In this document: positions 8,469 through 16,288 of the stretch, piece by piece
Numbering within the stretch: the stretch's first letter is position 1
Layout: every line of letters starts with the position of its first letter
Assembly: GCA_937975645.1 (NCBI GenBank)
Contig: CALJTV010000004.1
Coordinates: forward strand, 1-51,870
Reading direction: 5' to 3'
DNA length: 51,870 nucleotides
Source: an uncultured Dehalococcoidia bacterium
GTDB taxonomy: Bacteria; Chloroflexota; Dehalococcoidia; GIF9; UBA5629
The notes under the pieces: generated by a model
The model's database searches: none
The model's input: only the letters and a program-made list of their open reading frames with translations
Told to the model about the DNA's origin: nothing
Translations under genes and position numbers: made by a program

Positions 8469-8846
8469 ATGTTCTATCGGCTCCTGGCATTGGCGGGTAT
8501 TGGCGTGCTGCTACTTTTGTACACTGCCTGCGGTATGGTAAAAGATATCCCGCGTCATAGCACAGAAGAGGTGGTCACCATCGCCAGGTACTTTAGTCCC
8601 GATTGCAAGTTGCAAGTTGGCGAGCAAAGATATGGCTGAGGTCCAGCAACTCCTCTGTATGAGGAGGCTGAACCCGAGTTCACCGCTGAATATGTCGGCA
8701 AGGGTGTCTGGATCGTAACCAAGACTTGTCCGATAAATCCAGAATACGATTATACTTGGGAATTCCGTGACAGCACTAACGAGCTGGTCTGGCTTGGTGA
8801 CAAGTATCGACCTACCCCGAAAGTAACTGACAGTGGCTGCAAATGA
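8469..8846 (+). pseudogene. Small lipoprotein gene with in-frame TGA at codon 57
   Basis: The reading frame begins at ATG 8469 behind a good AGAGAGGG ribosome-binding site (8457-8464) and encodes a hydrophobic signal segment with a lipobox-like end (L-L-Y-T-A-C, Cys 21). It is interrupted by TGA at 8637-8639. The same frame then stays open for 68 more codons to TGA 8844-8846, with normal-looking protein sequence (a Pro/Glu-rich linker, then FTAEYVGKGVWIV and a Trp-rich end). The final stop overlaps the next gene's ATG by four bases, as expected if the full 125 codons were once, or still are, translated. Options are a recent nonsense mutation (for example TGG to TGA), a sequencing error, or recoding. 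A strong hairpin directly follows the TGA and is listed separately. No function is recognised. Confidence 0.65.
8640..8674 (+). promoter_or_regulatory. Hairpin directly after in-frame TGA (SECIS-like geometry)
   Basis: The 5' arm 8640-8655 pairs with 8661-8674: CUCCUC (8650-8655) with GAGGAG (8661-8666); after a two-A bulge (8648-8649), CAGC (8644-8647) with GCUG (8667-8670); then, beyond one C-A mismatch, GGU (8640-8642) with ACC (8672-8674). That is 13 base pairs around a five-base loop UGUAU with G at the second loop position, 16 bases after the TGA. Bacterial selenocysteine-insertion elements have this general shape and spacing. A chance hairpin cannot be excluded. Confidence 0.4.
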
Positions 8847-9151
8847 GTGACGTCCTTGACGAAGCACAGGCAGTAGTCCAGTGCAAGACCTGCCCTTGGT
8901 ACAAGCATTGCGTCCTGCCGATAAGGTTCACTGACGAGGACTTGAAAAGACAGCTCGAGTCCTCTTTGCCTGGCTTTGTCAGCCTTGAGCCTACTCCTAT
9001 TGGTATGCAACAGCTGTTGTCCAGTCTGGTAACAGCAGCTGAAAACTCACTTCTCGAAGGTTGCCCTGTATTCATAAACCGCCTCAGGTCCAGCCCAAGG
9101 CTGGCTGAGCGAATAAAAAGACTGATGCAGGACTGGTCTGATCAGCAATAA
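8843..9151 (+). CDS. Small Cys-motif protein, function unknown
   Basis: Soluble protein of 102 residues with no signal peptide. Near the N-terminus it has C-K-T-C-P-W-Y-K-H-C (Cys 14, 17 and 23), which could bind a metal or an Fe-S cluster, plus a later Cys in LEGCPVF (about 74). The rest is predicted helical. I do not recognise a named family. The ATG overlaps the stop of the lipoprotein frame (ATGA), so translation is probably coupled to ribosomes finishing that frame. That makes the interruption upstream relevant to expression of this gene as well. Confidence 0.7.
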   Translation: MSDVLDEAQAVVQCKTCPWYKHCVLPIRFTDEDLKRQLESSLPGFVSLEPTPIGMQQLLSSLVTAAENSLLEGCPVFINRLRSSPRLAERIKRLMQDWSDQQ

Positions 9152-9154
9152 GCT

Positions 9155-9244
9155 TCAAAGCACGTGACAGGCAAACACATAGAGCAACAAGGATACAAAG
9201 AGGAAACTGCTTACGATGGTGACAATCTCTCTGTTCATGGTCAT
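9155..9244 (-). CDS. Possible 29-residue membrane peptide
   Basis: On the minus strand an ATG at 9244 opens a 29-codon frame: a short polar start (MTMNREI) followed by one hydrophobic segment (VTIVSSFLFVSLLLYVFA) long enough to span a membrane, then a Cys-His end. Purine-rich AAGGGAAAGGGA lies upstream and may act as a weak ribosome-binding site. It sits convergently against the Cys-motif gene. Small single-span proteins are easily missed, but such a short frame may also arise by chance. Confidence 0.3.
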   Translation of the reverse strand: MTMNREIVTIVSSFLFVSLLLYVFACHVL

Positions 9245-9368
9245 ATGCTTTCCCTTTCCCTTGCCAGTCCTCTGTTTTGTATAACGACCAAGATGTTGTC
9301 TTTGTTTAGTGCTTGAAATCTTATTTATGTCCATGTTGTATTACAAAAGCACCGCCTATTGGAACAGG

Positions 9369-10319
9369 ATGAAAATCAAGTTATTGGCAACCATTGTTGC
9401 CATACTATTGACAATAGCTCTCCTGCCTGCTTGCCGTCCTTCCCCACCAATCATCCGGACATTTGCCGCAATCCCAACAGAGGTCACTGCCGGCGAGTCC
9501 TCCGCCTTGCAATGGCAAGTGGAGGGGGCTACCACAGTCAGCATAGACAATGACATCGGCGAAGTACCGTCCATGGGTACCGTCACGGTATCACCGCAGA
9601 AGACCACAGCCTATACTTTAACCGCCAACAATAAGGGGGGCACAGTAACAAAGTCGGTGGTCATCTACGTCATTCCCATCGTCCCAGCAGATACCAAGGA
9701 CACCATCCCGCCCGTTATCAAAGACATCAACAACTCGCCGCAAAATGAAGTAACAGTCATCGTAAGCTGGTACACCAATGAGCCAACCACAGGTAGACTG
9801 GAATACGGGAAGAGCACACAGTATGGCTTTACCGCTACTTCAGAAGAACTGAAAACTGCTCACTCTGTAACGATTGATGGACTCGACCCAAACACCGTAT
9901 ATCACTTCCGAATCATAGCTACAGATGAAGCCGGGAATGAGACTGTGTCTCCCGACAACATGTTTACTACGCCGCCTCCAAAATCGACGTTCTCCTTAGA
10001 ACTGCTGTCACTGGAATGGGGAAGAAAATGGGAATTCGAGGGCGAAAGTTACGGCGAAGGGTTTGGAAAGAGGCTTATCTACGTAACAGGCACAGCACAG
10101 AACAACAGCAAAGCAACACTAAGGACAGTCATCTGCACCGTGCATTGTTGGAGCGGGGATAGACTGGTCAAATCCGAGCTCCACGTGCATCAAGCCCCGA
10201 CGCTACCAGGATACGTCTTCAAATTTTACATCGAGACTCTAGATGACCCATCTGTGGATAAGGTAACTATAGAATTCGCGGATCACCTTGGTAGACAGAT
10301 CAACTTTACTCGAAAATGA
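9369..10319 (+). CDS. Lipoprotein with bacterial Ig-like and fibronectin III-like domains
   Basis: Exported lipoprotein of about 316 residues. ATG 9369 is preferred over upstream starts because it begins a clean lipoprotein signal: MKIK, a hydrophobic core, and the lipobox LLPAC with the lipidated Cys at about 22. An Ig-like domain follows (about 30-100, ending in QKTTAYTLTANNKGG), then an FN3-like domain (about 110-205) with TNEPTTGRLEYG, GLDPNTVYHFRIIATDEAGN and FTTPPP. The C-terminal ~110 residues form a further beta-rich domain resembling FxLyD-type domains (YVTGTAQNNSKATLRTV). It shares the FN3 subtype with the protein at 7524, so the two may act in the same surface process. No catalytic motif is seen. 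Confidence 0.8.
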   Translation: MKIKLLATIVAILLTIALLPACRPSPPIIRTFAAIPTEVTAGESSALQWQVEGATTVSIDNDIGEVPSMGTVTVSPQKTTAYTLTANNKGGTVTKSVVIYVIPIVPADTKDTIPPVIKDINNSPQNEVTVIVSWYTNEPTTGRLEYGKSTQYGFTATSEELKTAHSVTIDGLDPNTVYHFRIIATDEAGNETVSPDNMFTTPPPKSTFSLELLSLEWGRKWEFEGESYGEGFGKRLIYVTGTAQNNSKATLRTVICTVHCWSGDRLVKSELHVHQAPTLPGYVFKFYIETLDDPSVDKVTIEFADHLGRQINFTRK

Positions 10320-10338
10320 CCACGTCAAGGGGGACACA

Positions 10339-10680
10339 ATGCAAGCAACAAGTACTGGCGACACCATTATCTTAATACTCCTGTTGATAGTGCTGCTATT
10401 CATCCTGTTTGTACTTCCGCAGTGGTCACTCCGTCGGGCTATTCCCGCGCTGATACAGCTCTTCCGTCAGCACAAAGCGCTCAGCCCGAAAGATGCCAAA
10501 ACTGTGGATGAACTTGGACTCAAAAGAAGGGGGCTCGCTCAGACAATACTAAGGGGTCAGGACTACAGGGTAACTGCCCTGCAGATATTGAGAAATGCCA
10601 ATATTATCCACACAACCGATGACGGCAGACTTTACCTCTCAGAAGAAGACTTACAGCAGAGCAGATGGCGGAACTGCTGA
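10339..10680 (+). CDS. Small single-span membrane protein with possible winged-helix-like tail
   Basis: Protein of 113 residues. ATG 10339 is chosen because AAGGGGG (10328-10334) lies just before it. One N-terminal transmembrane helix (about 10-30, IILILLLIVLLFILFVLPQ) is followed by a cytoplasmic basic domain. The tail contains a segment rich in short helices and an end resembling the wing of a winged helix (ALQILRNANIIHTTDDGRLYLSEEDL), as in proteins that judge DNA or protein contacts; this is a structural guess. It follows the lipoprotein gene by 19 bases and is probably cotranscribed. Function unknown. Confidence 0.65.
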   Translation: MQATSTGDTIILILLLIVLLFILFVLPQWSLRRAIPALIQLFRQHKALSPKDAKTVDELGLKRRGLAQTILRGQDYRVTALQILRNANIIHTTDDGRLYLSEEDLQQSRWRNC

Positions 10681-10690
10681 CTAGCCTAAA

Positions 10691-10762
10691 TGGCAGCGGC
10701 TGGATTTGAACCAGCGACCAAGGGCTTATGAGTCCCCTGCTCTTCCGCTGAGCTACGCTGCC
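10691..10762 (-). tRNA. tRNA with CAT anticodon (Met or Ile2)
   Basis: A full cloverleaf can be folded on the minus strand: acceptor GGCAGCG/CGCTGCC with discriminator A, D-arm GCTC/GAGC, anticodon loop CTCATAA with CAT at 10738-10740, and T-arm GCTGG-TTCAAAT-CCAGC. No CCA is encoded. The anticodon stem GGGGA/GCCCT has an A-G mismatch next to the loop. CAT could mean elongator Met or, after lysidine modification, isoleucine for AUA codons. The stretch from GAGCAGGG through the T-arm resembles tRNA-Ile2 of E. coli, so the Ile2 option should be tested. Confidence 0.92.
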
Positions 10763-10796
10763 CTGTTCAAAAGTTAACACACTAGACACTGAGGTG

Positions 10797-11456
10797 TCAA
10801 TCCTCGCCACCCTCTCCTTCCTCACCCTCCTCAGCCTCTCCCTCAACCCGAGCCACCTCCTCCACAGGTACAGTAGGCACCTCCTCCACCTCTTTACGAG
10901 CTTCGACCACTTTGACCACCACCTGCTCGGGATCGCTGAGTACCGTCACACCCTCACTCACTGGTATATCTCGAACACAGATCGACTGGTCAACGTCTTC
11001 CAAGACCGACAGGTCAACCTGAAGGCTATGAGGTAAGTAGTCGGGCAGAGCCTCAATATGCAATGAGTCCACCAGGTGAAGTAAAGTGCTGCCCTTCATC
11101 TTGGTCAGTACCGGTGCCTCACCCACAAATTCTAGCGGCACCTCAGCCTTGATCCTGTCCGTAGCCCTTACTTGATAGAACTCTACATGAAGTAGCTCAT
11201 CCGTAATGGGATTGCGCTGCATATCACGGATCAGGACTCTCACCGGCTCACCTGAGTCACCGATTTTCAGGCGGACGAGGTCTGTCGTGCCAGCATGTGA
11301 GAGCAGTTGCTTCAATGCCTTAGCTTCAACCTGCACTGGCACTGAGTCAATACCATGTCCATAGACATTGCCGGGCACGATACCCTGCCGCCGCAAGAAA
11401 CGTACTTTCTTGCCAGTGATTTCCCTCCTGAACACTCTTAACTCAAGTGGTTTCAT
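10797..11456 (-). CDS. rplY: 50S ribosomal protein L25 (CTC family)
   Basis: Binds 5S rRNA in the large ribosomal subunit. The protein has 219 residues, which matches the long CTC form: an N-terminal L25 domain (about 1-90; note VFRREITGKKVRFLRRQGIVPGNVYG) and a C-terminal TL5-like beta domain (about 95-185). The last 35 residues are very acidic (Glu-rich, ending EGEGGED), common in this form. The gene is flanked by the CAT tRNA downstream and lies about 240 bases from acs. No strong promoter could be assigned in the upstream gap. Confidence 0.95.
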   Translation of the reverse strand: MKPLELRVFRREITGKKVRFLRRQGIVPGNVYGHGIDSVPVQVEAKALKQLLSHAGTTDLVRLKIGDSGEPVRVLIRDMQRNPITDELLHVEFYQVRATDRIKAEVPLEFVGEAPVLTKMKGSTLLHLVDSLHIEALPDYLPHSLQVDLSVLEDVDQSICVRDIPVSEGVTVLSDPEQVVVKVVEARKEVEEVPTVPVEEVARVEGEAEEGEEGEGGED

Positions 11457-11693
11457 ACCTTAGTCCTCACTCTGTCTAAATCCGTATTCCGATCCCAGCC
11501 CAACATGTCCTGACAAACGTCAGCATGATTGGACATCGATCTTACCAAAGCAAGCACCAAGTTTAACCATTTCCGACAAGAAAGTCAAAAAATGCCCCTG
11601 ACAGAGAATTTGAGCCCTTTGTAAAAGGGACAACCATCTGTACATACCGACCATACCACACAGACGACCGAGCTCAGGACTAGCCGCTCCCTT

Positions 11694-13616
11694 TCAGACC
11701 TTCTTCTGTAGCTCCTCAAAAGCCCTCTTTACCTCGTCGACCGACGCTTCGTCCTCCAGGGTAGTCAAATCCCCGATGCTGGCGCCGCTAGCTACCGCTT
11801 TTAGGACGCGCCTCATGATCTTGCCACTTCTGGTCTTGGGTAACTTGCTTACAAAATAGATCTCGTCCGGCGTAGCCACAGGTCCCAGAGTTGAACGGAT
11901 ATGCTGTTTCAGTTTGTTCTTCAACTCTGGTGAAGGTTCGAATCCCTGCTGTAGCGTTGCGAAAATAACCACCCCCTCCCCTTTCACTGGGTCAGGGCGG
12001 CTGGTCACCGCCGCCTCCACCACAGCCTCGTGGGAGACAGCAGCATCCTCTATCTCTATGGTGCCGATCCTGTGTCCGGCTATCTTAAGCACCTCATCAG
12101 CCCTGCCCAACAACCAAAAATAGCCGTCCTTGTCCCTGATTGCATAATCGCCGGTATAGAACATGCCCGGGAACTTCGACCAGTAGGTGTCCTTATACCT
12201 CTGTGGGTCACCGTGAATACCCATTAGCATGCCAGGCCAAGGTGACTTTATCACTAGATAACCCTTCTCTCCTGCAGGCACAGGCTTACCACTCTCGTCA
12301 ACGATATCTGCGTTCACTCCAGGCAACGGAAAGGTCGCTGAACCAGGCTTGAGCGGTACAAGTTCTATGCCGGGGGTGGGCGATATCATGGTACCCCCTG
12401 TCTCGGTCTGCCACCAAGTATCGACTATGGGGCATCTCTCACCGCCGATCACGCGGTAATACCAGTGCCAGGCTTCAGGGTTAATAGCCTCACCCACGCT
12501 CCCCAGCAATTCAAGGCTGCTCAAGTCATGTCTTTTGACCACATCCTCACCATACCTCATCAACATCCTGATGCCAGTAGGGGAAGTGTAGAAAATGGTG
12601 ACACCATATTTCTCAACTATGTCCCACCACCTGTCAACCGAAGGGTAGTCAGGCGCGCCCTCATAAAGTACGATCGCAGCACCATGACAAAGAGGACCAT
12701 AGACCACAGAGCTATGCCCGGTCACCCAACCGACGTCAGCAGTGCACCAGTAGACAGACTCCTCTTTGACATCGAACACCCACTTGTAGCCTGAATTTGT
12801 AAACACGAGGTAACCACCGGTGCCGTGCACTATGCCCTTCGGCTTCCCAGTGGTGCCGGACGTATATAATATGTACAGCGGATGTGTGGCTTCAACTGGC
12901 TCGGCTGGCACATACGATACTGCATCGTCCAGTAGCTCGTGTAGCCAGAAATCGCGCCCCGGCTTCATGTTCACCGGAATATTCCCTCGCCTAGTCACAA
13001 CAACTTTTTCTATAGACGGGGCAAGATTCAAGGCTTCATCACTGATATTTTTTAACTCCAGATACTTACCCCTCCTGAAACCAGCATCAGCAGTCACCAG
13101 GATCCTGGCTTGGGTATCATTAATCCTATCTGCCAGCGCCTGGGCACTGAAGCCCGAAAACACCACAGTGTGCACCGCCCCTATTCGTGCACAAGCTAGC
13201 ATAAATATGGGTAACTCGGGCACCATGGGTAAGTAGAGAACCACTTTATCACCTTTACTTACACCCAAGTTATTTAACACTGAGGCGAACTTGTTCACCC
13301 AGCGGTAAAGAGTGGAATAGCTCAGGACCTGGCTATCACCCAGCTCCCCCTCCCAATAGATAGCCACCTTGCTGCGCCGCCATGTTTTCACATGCCTATC
13401 GACACACTGGTAACAGGCATTTATTTTGCCACCGACAAACCAGCGGGCATACGGCGGGTCCCACTCCAGCACAGTGTCCCATGTCTTGAACCAGTCCAAC
13501 TTCCTGGCTTCCTCCGCCCAGAAATGCTCTGGGTCCTCTATCGACCTTTTGTACATTCCAAGATATTTCTTAAATGGCCAGTATACTGCTTCAGATGGTA
13601 AAGAAGTGCCTTCCAT
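11694..13616 (-). CDS. acsA: Acetyl-CoA synthetase (AMP-forming)
   Basis: Activates acetate with ATP and CoA to acetyl-CoA through acetyl-AMP. The protein has 640 residues, normal for Acs. It shows the adenylate-forming motif YTSGTTGKPKG (about 258-268), the TWWQTETGG core motif, the hinge and GRADEVLKIAGHRIG segment, and PKTRSGKIMRR, whose Lys is the site of regulatory acetylation in the family. The ATG follows AAGGAGGG, a strong ribosome-binding site. The gene begins 24 bases after the radical SAM gene on the same strand, so the two are probably cotranscribed. It supplies acetyl-CoA that LeuA, CimA and the thiolases in this window could use. Confidence 0.96.
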   Translation of the reverse strand: MEGTSLPSEAVYWPFKKYLGMYKRSIEDPEHFWAEEARKLDWFKTWDTVLEWDPPYARWFVGGKINACYQCVDRHVKTWRRSKVAIYWEGELGDSQVLSYSTLYRWVNKFASVLNNLGVSKGDKVVLYLPMVPELPIFMLACARIGAVHTVVFSGFSAQALADRINDTQARILVTADAGFRRGKYLELKNISDEALNLAPSIEKVVVTRRGNIPVNMKPGRDFWLHELLDDAVSYVPAEPVEATHPLYILYTSGTTGKPKGIVHGTGGYLVFTNSGYKWVFDVKEESVYWCTADVGWVTGHSSVVYGPLCHGAAIVLYEGAPDYPSVDRWWDIVEKYGVTIFYTSPTGIRMLMRYGEDVVKRHDLSSLELLGSVGEAINPEAWHWYYRVIGGERCPIVDTWWQTETGGTMISPTPGIELVPLKPGSATFPLPGVNADIVDESGKPVPAGEKGYLVIKSPWPGMLMGIHGDPQRYKDTYWSKFPGMFYTGDYAIRDKDGYFWLLGRADEVLKIAGHRIGTIEIEDAAVSHEAVVEAAVTSRPDPVKGEGVVIFATLQQGFEPSPELKNKLKQHIRSTLGPVATPDEIYFVSKLPKTRSGKIMRRVLKAVASGASIGDLTTLEDEASVDEVKRAFEELQKKV

Positions 13617-13640
13617 AACTCCCTCCTTAACTGAATTATA

Positions 13641-15488
13641 CTACGAAGTCCGCCTAGCTTCTCCTGACCTTTGTCTACAGTCCGGGTGCCAGCGGTGCAG
13701 CCCACAAGCATTACACTCAGCGTAACGGCAGTCAGGGGTCACTCTTTCTTGCCGCATGTTCTCATATTCGCTCTTCAGAAAGGACAAGGTAACGCCGGCA
13801 TCTATGTGCTGCCACGGCAGTACCTCATCCAGCAGGCGCTCTCTGTTGGCATAAGCAGCAAGGGTGATGCCATTCTCCTCAAAAGCACGCGACCATGCCC
13901 CATAGTTAAAGCACTCCTGCCAGGCATCAAACTTGCAGCCGAGCTGCCATGCCCTGTACACCACATCACTCAACCTCCTGTCACCACGGGAAAACACCGC
14001 CTCAAGCAGGCTCATCCTGACATCCTGCCACGAAAACTGCGCGCCAGCACGCTGCACACCATGCTTCACCAGACTCTGTTTAGAAAGTAATTGCTCCACA
14101 GTGTCCTGAGCCACCCACTGGCAGGGGGTATGTGGCTTAGGCACAAAGGCGCCTACACTAACCCTGATTGACGGGTTTTTTCCCCTCAGCTTCTTCCCCA
14201 CTTTCACAGCCCTCTCCACCAGACCCACTATACCCTTCACATCATCCATAGTCTCGGTGGGCAGTCCAAGCATAAAATATAGCTTCACATTGAGCCACTC
14301 CCTCTCAAAGGCAGCAGCTAGTGCCCCCATTATCCCATCCTCCGATATGCCCTTATTTATCACCTGCCGCAGCCTCTCTGTCCCCGCTTCAGGGGCAAAG
14401 GTGATGGTGGTCTTATGCTTCCCGGGCAAAGCCTTAATAAGCTCGATGGCTGAAACATCAAGCCTCAAGCTGGGCAGAGAGATGGTGAGCGTGTCTTTCG
14501 AATACCGCCTCGCCAGGGAATTCACCAGCCCGCTTATACCCCGGTAGTCGCTGCTGCTCAGTGAGATTAGTGTCACCTCGTTGTAGCCACAGTTGGCAAT
14601 TATCTCGTCTACAGCGCTGATCACTTCCTGCTCAGGCAATTCTCGGATGGGGCGGTAAATCATCCCCGCCTGACAAAATCGACAGCCCCGGGTGCAACCC
14701 CGCTGTATCTCGACCGCACCCCTATCATGCACTATCCTGATATAAGGAACCACCGGCTTGGTCACAGGATAGGGCATTGTGGTAACCATCTGGCGCTCGA
14801 TCGGTAGCTTTGCCTCGGGCACCAAGGGTTCAAATGCCGCCACAGCACCCTCCTCATTATAAGCCACCCGGTAGAAGCTGGGCACATATACCCCTGGCAG
14901 CTTGGCTGCCTGCTTCAGCAGCTGCTCTTTGCTACCACGATAGGCGCGGTAGACCTCTAGAAGCCTCAAAATTGCCTCCTCAGCCTCGCCGACGATAAAT
15001 AGGTCTATAAAGTCCGCCATCGGTTCAGGGTTGAACACACAGCTACCACCAGCTATCACCAGTGGGTCAGAGCCACCCCGCTCCCTGCTCCACACGGGTA
15101 CGCCCGCAAGGTCCAGCATATTAAGCACATTGGTATACGTCAGTTCATAGCCCAAAGAGAAACCGATTATGTCAAATTCCCTCAACGGACGTTTACTCTC
15201 CAGGCTGAACAGGGGTATATGGCGCTCCCTCATTTTGGCTTCCATGTCCAGCCACGGGGCGAAAACACGTTCGGCAAGGACATCGGGCTGTTCATTCAAA
15301 ATTTTGTATAGTATCGGCAGTGCCAGATTAGACATGCCCACCTCATAAACATCCGGAAAAGCCAGGGCTATCTTTATCGGCACCTTGTCCCAGCGCTTCA
15401 CTATACTGTTCCACTCACCACCAGTATAGCGCCCTGGCTTGGTGACCTCATACAAGACCCGGTCATTTATCAGTTCTTGCCTATCCAC
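13641..15488 (-). CDS. B12-binding-type radical SAM protein (TIGR03960-like)
   Basis: Protein of 615 residues. The N-terminal half (about 35-200) has the fold-type signature of a cobalamin-binding-like domain with PDVYEVGMSNLALPILY, a block typical of TIGR03960 proteins. The radical SAM core follows, with its 4Fe-4S motif CTRGCRFC (Cys 265, 269, 272). The Cys-rich end (CRYAECNACGLHRWHPDC) may hold another cluster or zinc. Family members are often found beside a DUF2344 partner and ribosomal genes; no such partner is next to it here. GTG at 15488 is the start, supported by an upstream GAGGAG. The substrate is not known; RNA modification is a common suggestion. Confidence 0.88.
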   Translation of the reverse strand: MDRQELINDRVLYEVTKPGRYTGGEWNSIVKRWDKVPIKIALAFPDVYEVGMSNLALPILYKILNEQPDVLAERVFAPWLDMEAKMRERHIPLFSLESKRPLREFDIIGFSLGYELTYTNVLNMLDLAGVPVWSRERGGSDPLVIAGGSCVFNPEPMADFIDLFIVGEAEEAILRLLEVYRAYRGSKEQLLKQAAKLPGVYVPSFYRVAYNEEGAVAAFEPLVPEAKLPIERQMVTTMPYPVTKPVVPYIRIVHDRGAVEIQRGCTRGCRFCQAGMIYRPIRELPEQEVISAVDEIIANCGYNEVTLISLSSSDYRGISGLVNSLARRYSKDTLTISLPSLRLDVSAIELIKALPGKHKTTITFAPEAGTERLRQVINKGISEDGIMGALAAAFEREWLNVKLYFMLGLPTETMDDVKGIVGLVERAVKVGKKLRGKNPSIRVSVGAFVPKPHTPCQWVAQDTVEQLLSKQSLVKHGVQRAGAQFSWQDVRMSLLEAVFSRGDRRLSDVVYRAWQLGCKFDAWQECFNYGAWSRAFEENGITLAAYANRERLLDEVLPWQHIDAGVTLSFLKSEYENMRQERVTPDCRYAECNACGLHRWHPDCRQRSGEARRTS

Positions 15489-15505
15489 CTTTTGCTCCTC
15501 TGTAA

Positions 15506-15907
15506 CTATCCTTCCCCTAAAATCTCACCAAGCAGGCCTTTAACCTTCCTTTCTATCTCGTCCCTGATCTCCCTGATTTTCTCCACCGGTCTGCCTGACG
15601 GGTCCTCCAGCCCCCAGTCCTCAGTGCCTACTAGACTTGCCGGGCAGACCCCTTCCACCCCACACCCCATAGTGACCACCCGGTCAACGCTGTCCAGCAT
15701 CTCGCTGGTAAGTCTCTTCGGCACCTTGCTGCTGATGTCTATGCCCACCTCCCTCATAACCTCAACAACCTTCGGGTCGATAGCCATCGCAGGCTCGGTC
15801 CCTGCCGAGATCGCCACGGCTTTGCCCTCAGCGTAATAATTGAAAAAAGCCTCAGCCATCTGGCTCCGCCCTGAGTTATGCACACAAACAAAAAGGACCT
15901 TCTTCAT
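15506..15907 (-). CDS. arsC: Arsenate reductase, low-molecular-weight phosphatase type
   Basis: Cytoplasmic enzyme of 133 residues that reduces arsenate to arsenite, or a closely related tyrosine phosphatase. The P-loop CVHNSGRS (Cys 8 to Arg 14, the C-x5-R motif) is intact. The redox cysteines expected of thioredoxin-linked ArsC are present (Cys about 82 and 88 in MGCGVEGVCP), which favours ArsC over a plain phosphatase. The catalytic Asp in EDWGLEDPSG is also visible. It is first in a minus-strand run with the radical SAM protein and acs; no arsR or arsenite pump lies nearby. The ATG follows a short GAGG site. Confidence 0.9.
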   Translation of the reverse strand: MKKVLFVCVHNSGRSQMAEAFFNYYAEGKAVAISAGTEPAMAIDPKVVEVMREVGIDISSKVPKRLTSEMLDSVDRVVTMGCGVEGVCPASLVGTEDWGLEDPSGRPVEKIREIRDEIERKVKGLLGEILGEG

Positions 15908-15929
15908 TAATTTAACCTCACAAAAGCAG

Positions 15930-15957
15930 ATTACAATGTATTCACGACCTGCAGCAA
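15930..15957 (-). promoter_or_regulatory. Probable promoter for arsC
   Basis: On the minus strand, TTGCTG (15952-15957), a 16-bp spacer and TGTAAT (15930-15935) lie just before the arsC ATG, giving a leader of roughly 15-20 bases. Confidence 0.45.
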
Positions 15958-16224
15958 CATTTTAGCAGATTTCATATGCGTTCGGTTGCCTTTTGCAAAA
16001 TGCATTGGGAGTACCGACACCGCGCCAGAAGACACAGTCTCGAACTAATCCATTGCCACGACACAACCGGACACCTAACCCCCAGTTGTCTCGCGCTGCT
16101 TCACGCTTATAACATCGGCTGGGCACACATCTGGTGGACAGCCTCCGATGACATTCGAGTTCTCTCCTTACTCTAAAATGCTCTACTCAGCGGTGTCACC
16201 ATTATAACCGAAGCCACCACCAGA

Positions 16225-16253
16225 GTGAAAAATGCGACCCCCTAGTATATACT
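16225..16253 (+). promoter_or_regulatory. Possible promoter for the DUF1848 gene
   Basis: GTGAAA (16225-16230), a 17-bp spacer and TATACT (16248-16253) precede the likely ATG at 16289. The -10 box is good and the -35 box is partial. Confidence 0.4.
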
Positions 16254-16288
16254 GTTTTAAGTGGCTTGCTGTTGCCAAGGGACACAAC

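Larger units (their letters stand above)
15908..16288. other. Divergent intergenic region without a convincing gene
   Basis: This 381-base gap separates arsC (minus) from the DUF1848 gene (plus). It holds candidate promoters for both. An open frame at 15976-16176 has no ribosome-binding site and a His/Arg-rich composition unlike a normal protein, so I do not call it. Confidence 0.5.

Noticed and set aside
11607-11632. Short hairpin CCCTTT/AAAGGG in the rplY-acs gap as a terminator
   Set aside because: Only six base pairs and no T-run in the direction needed for acs.
15976-16176. Open frame of 66 codons in the arsC-DUF1848 gap
   Set aside because: No ribosome-binding site, His/Arg-rich composition and no family resemblance.
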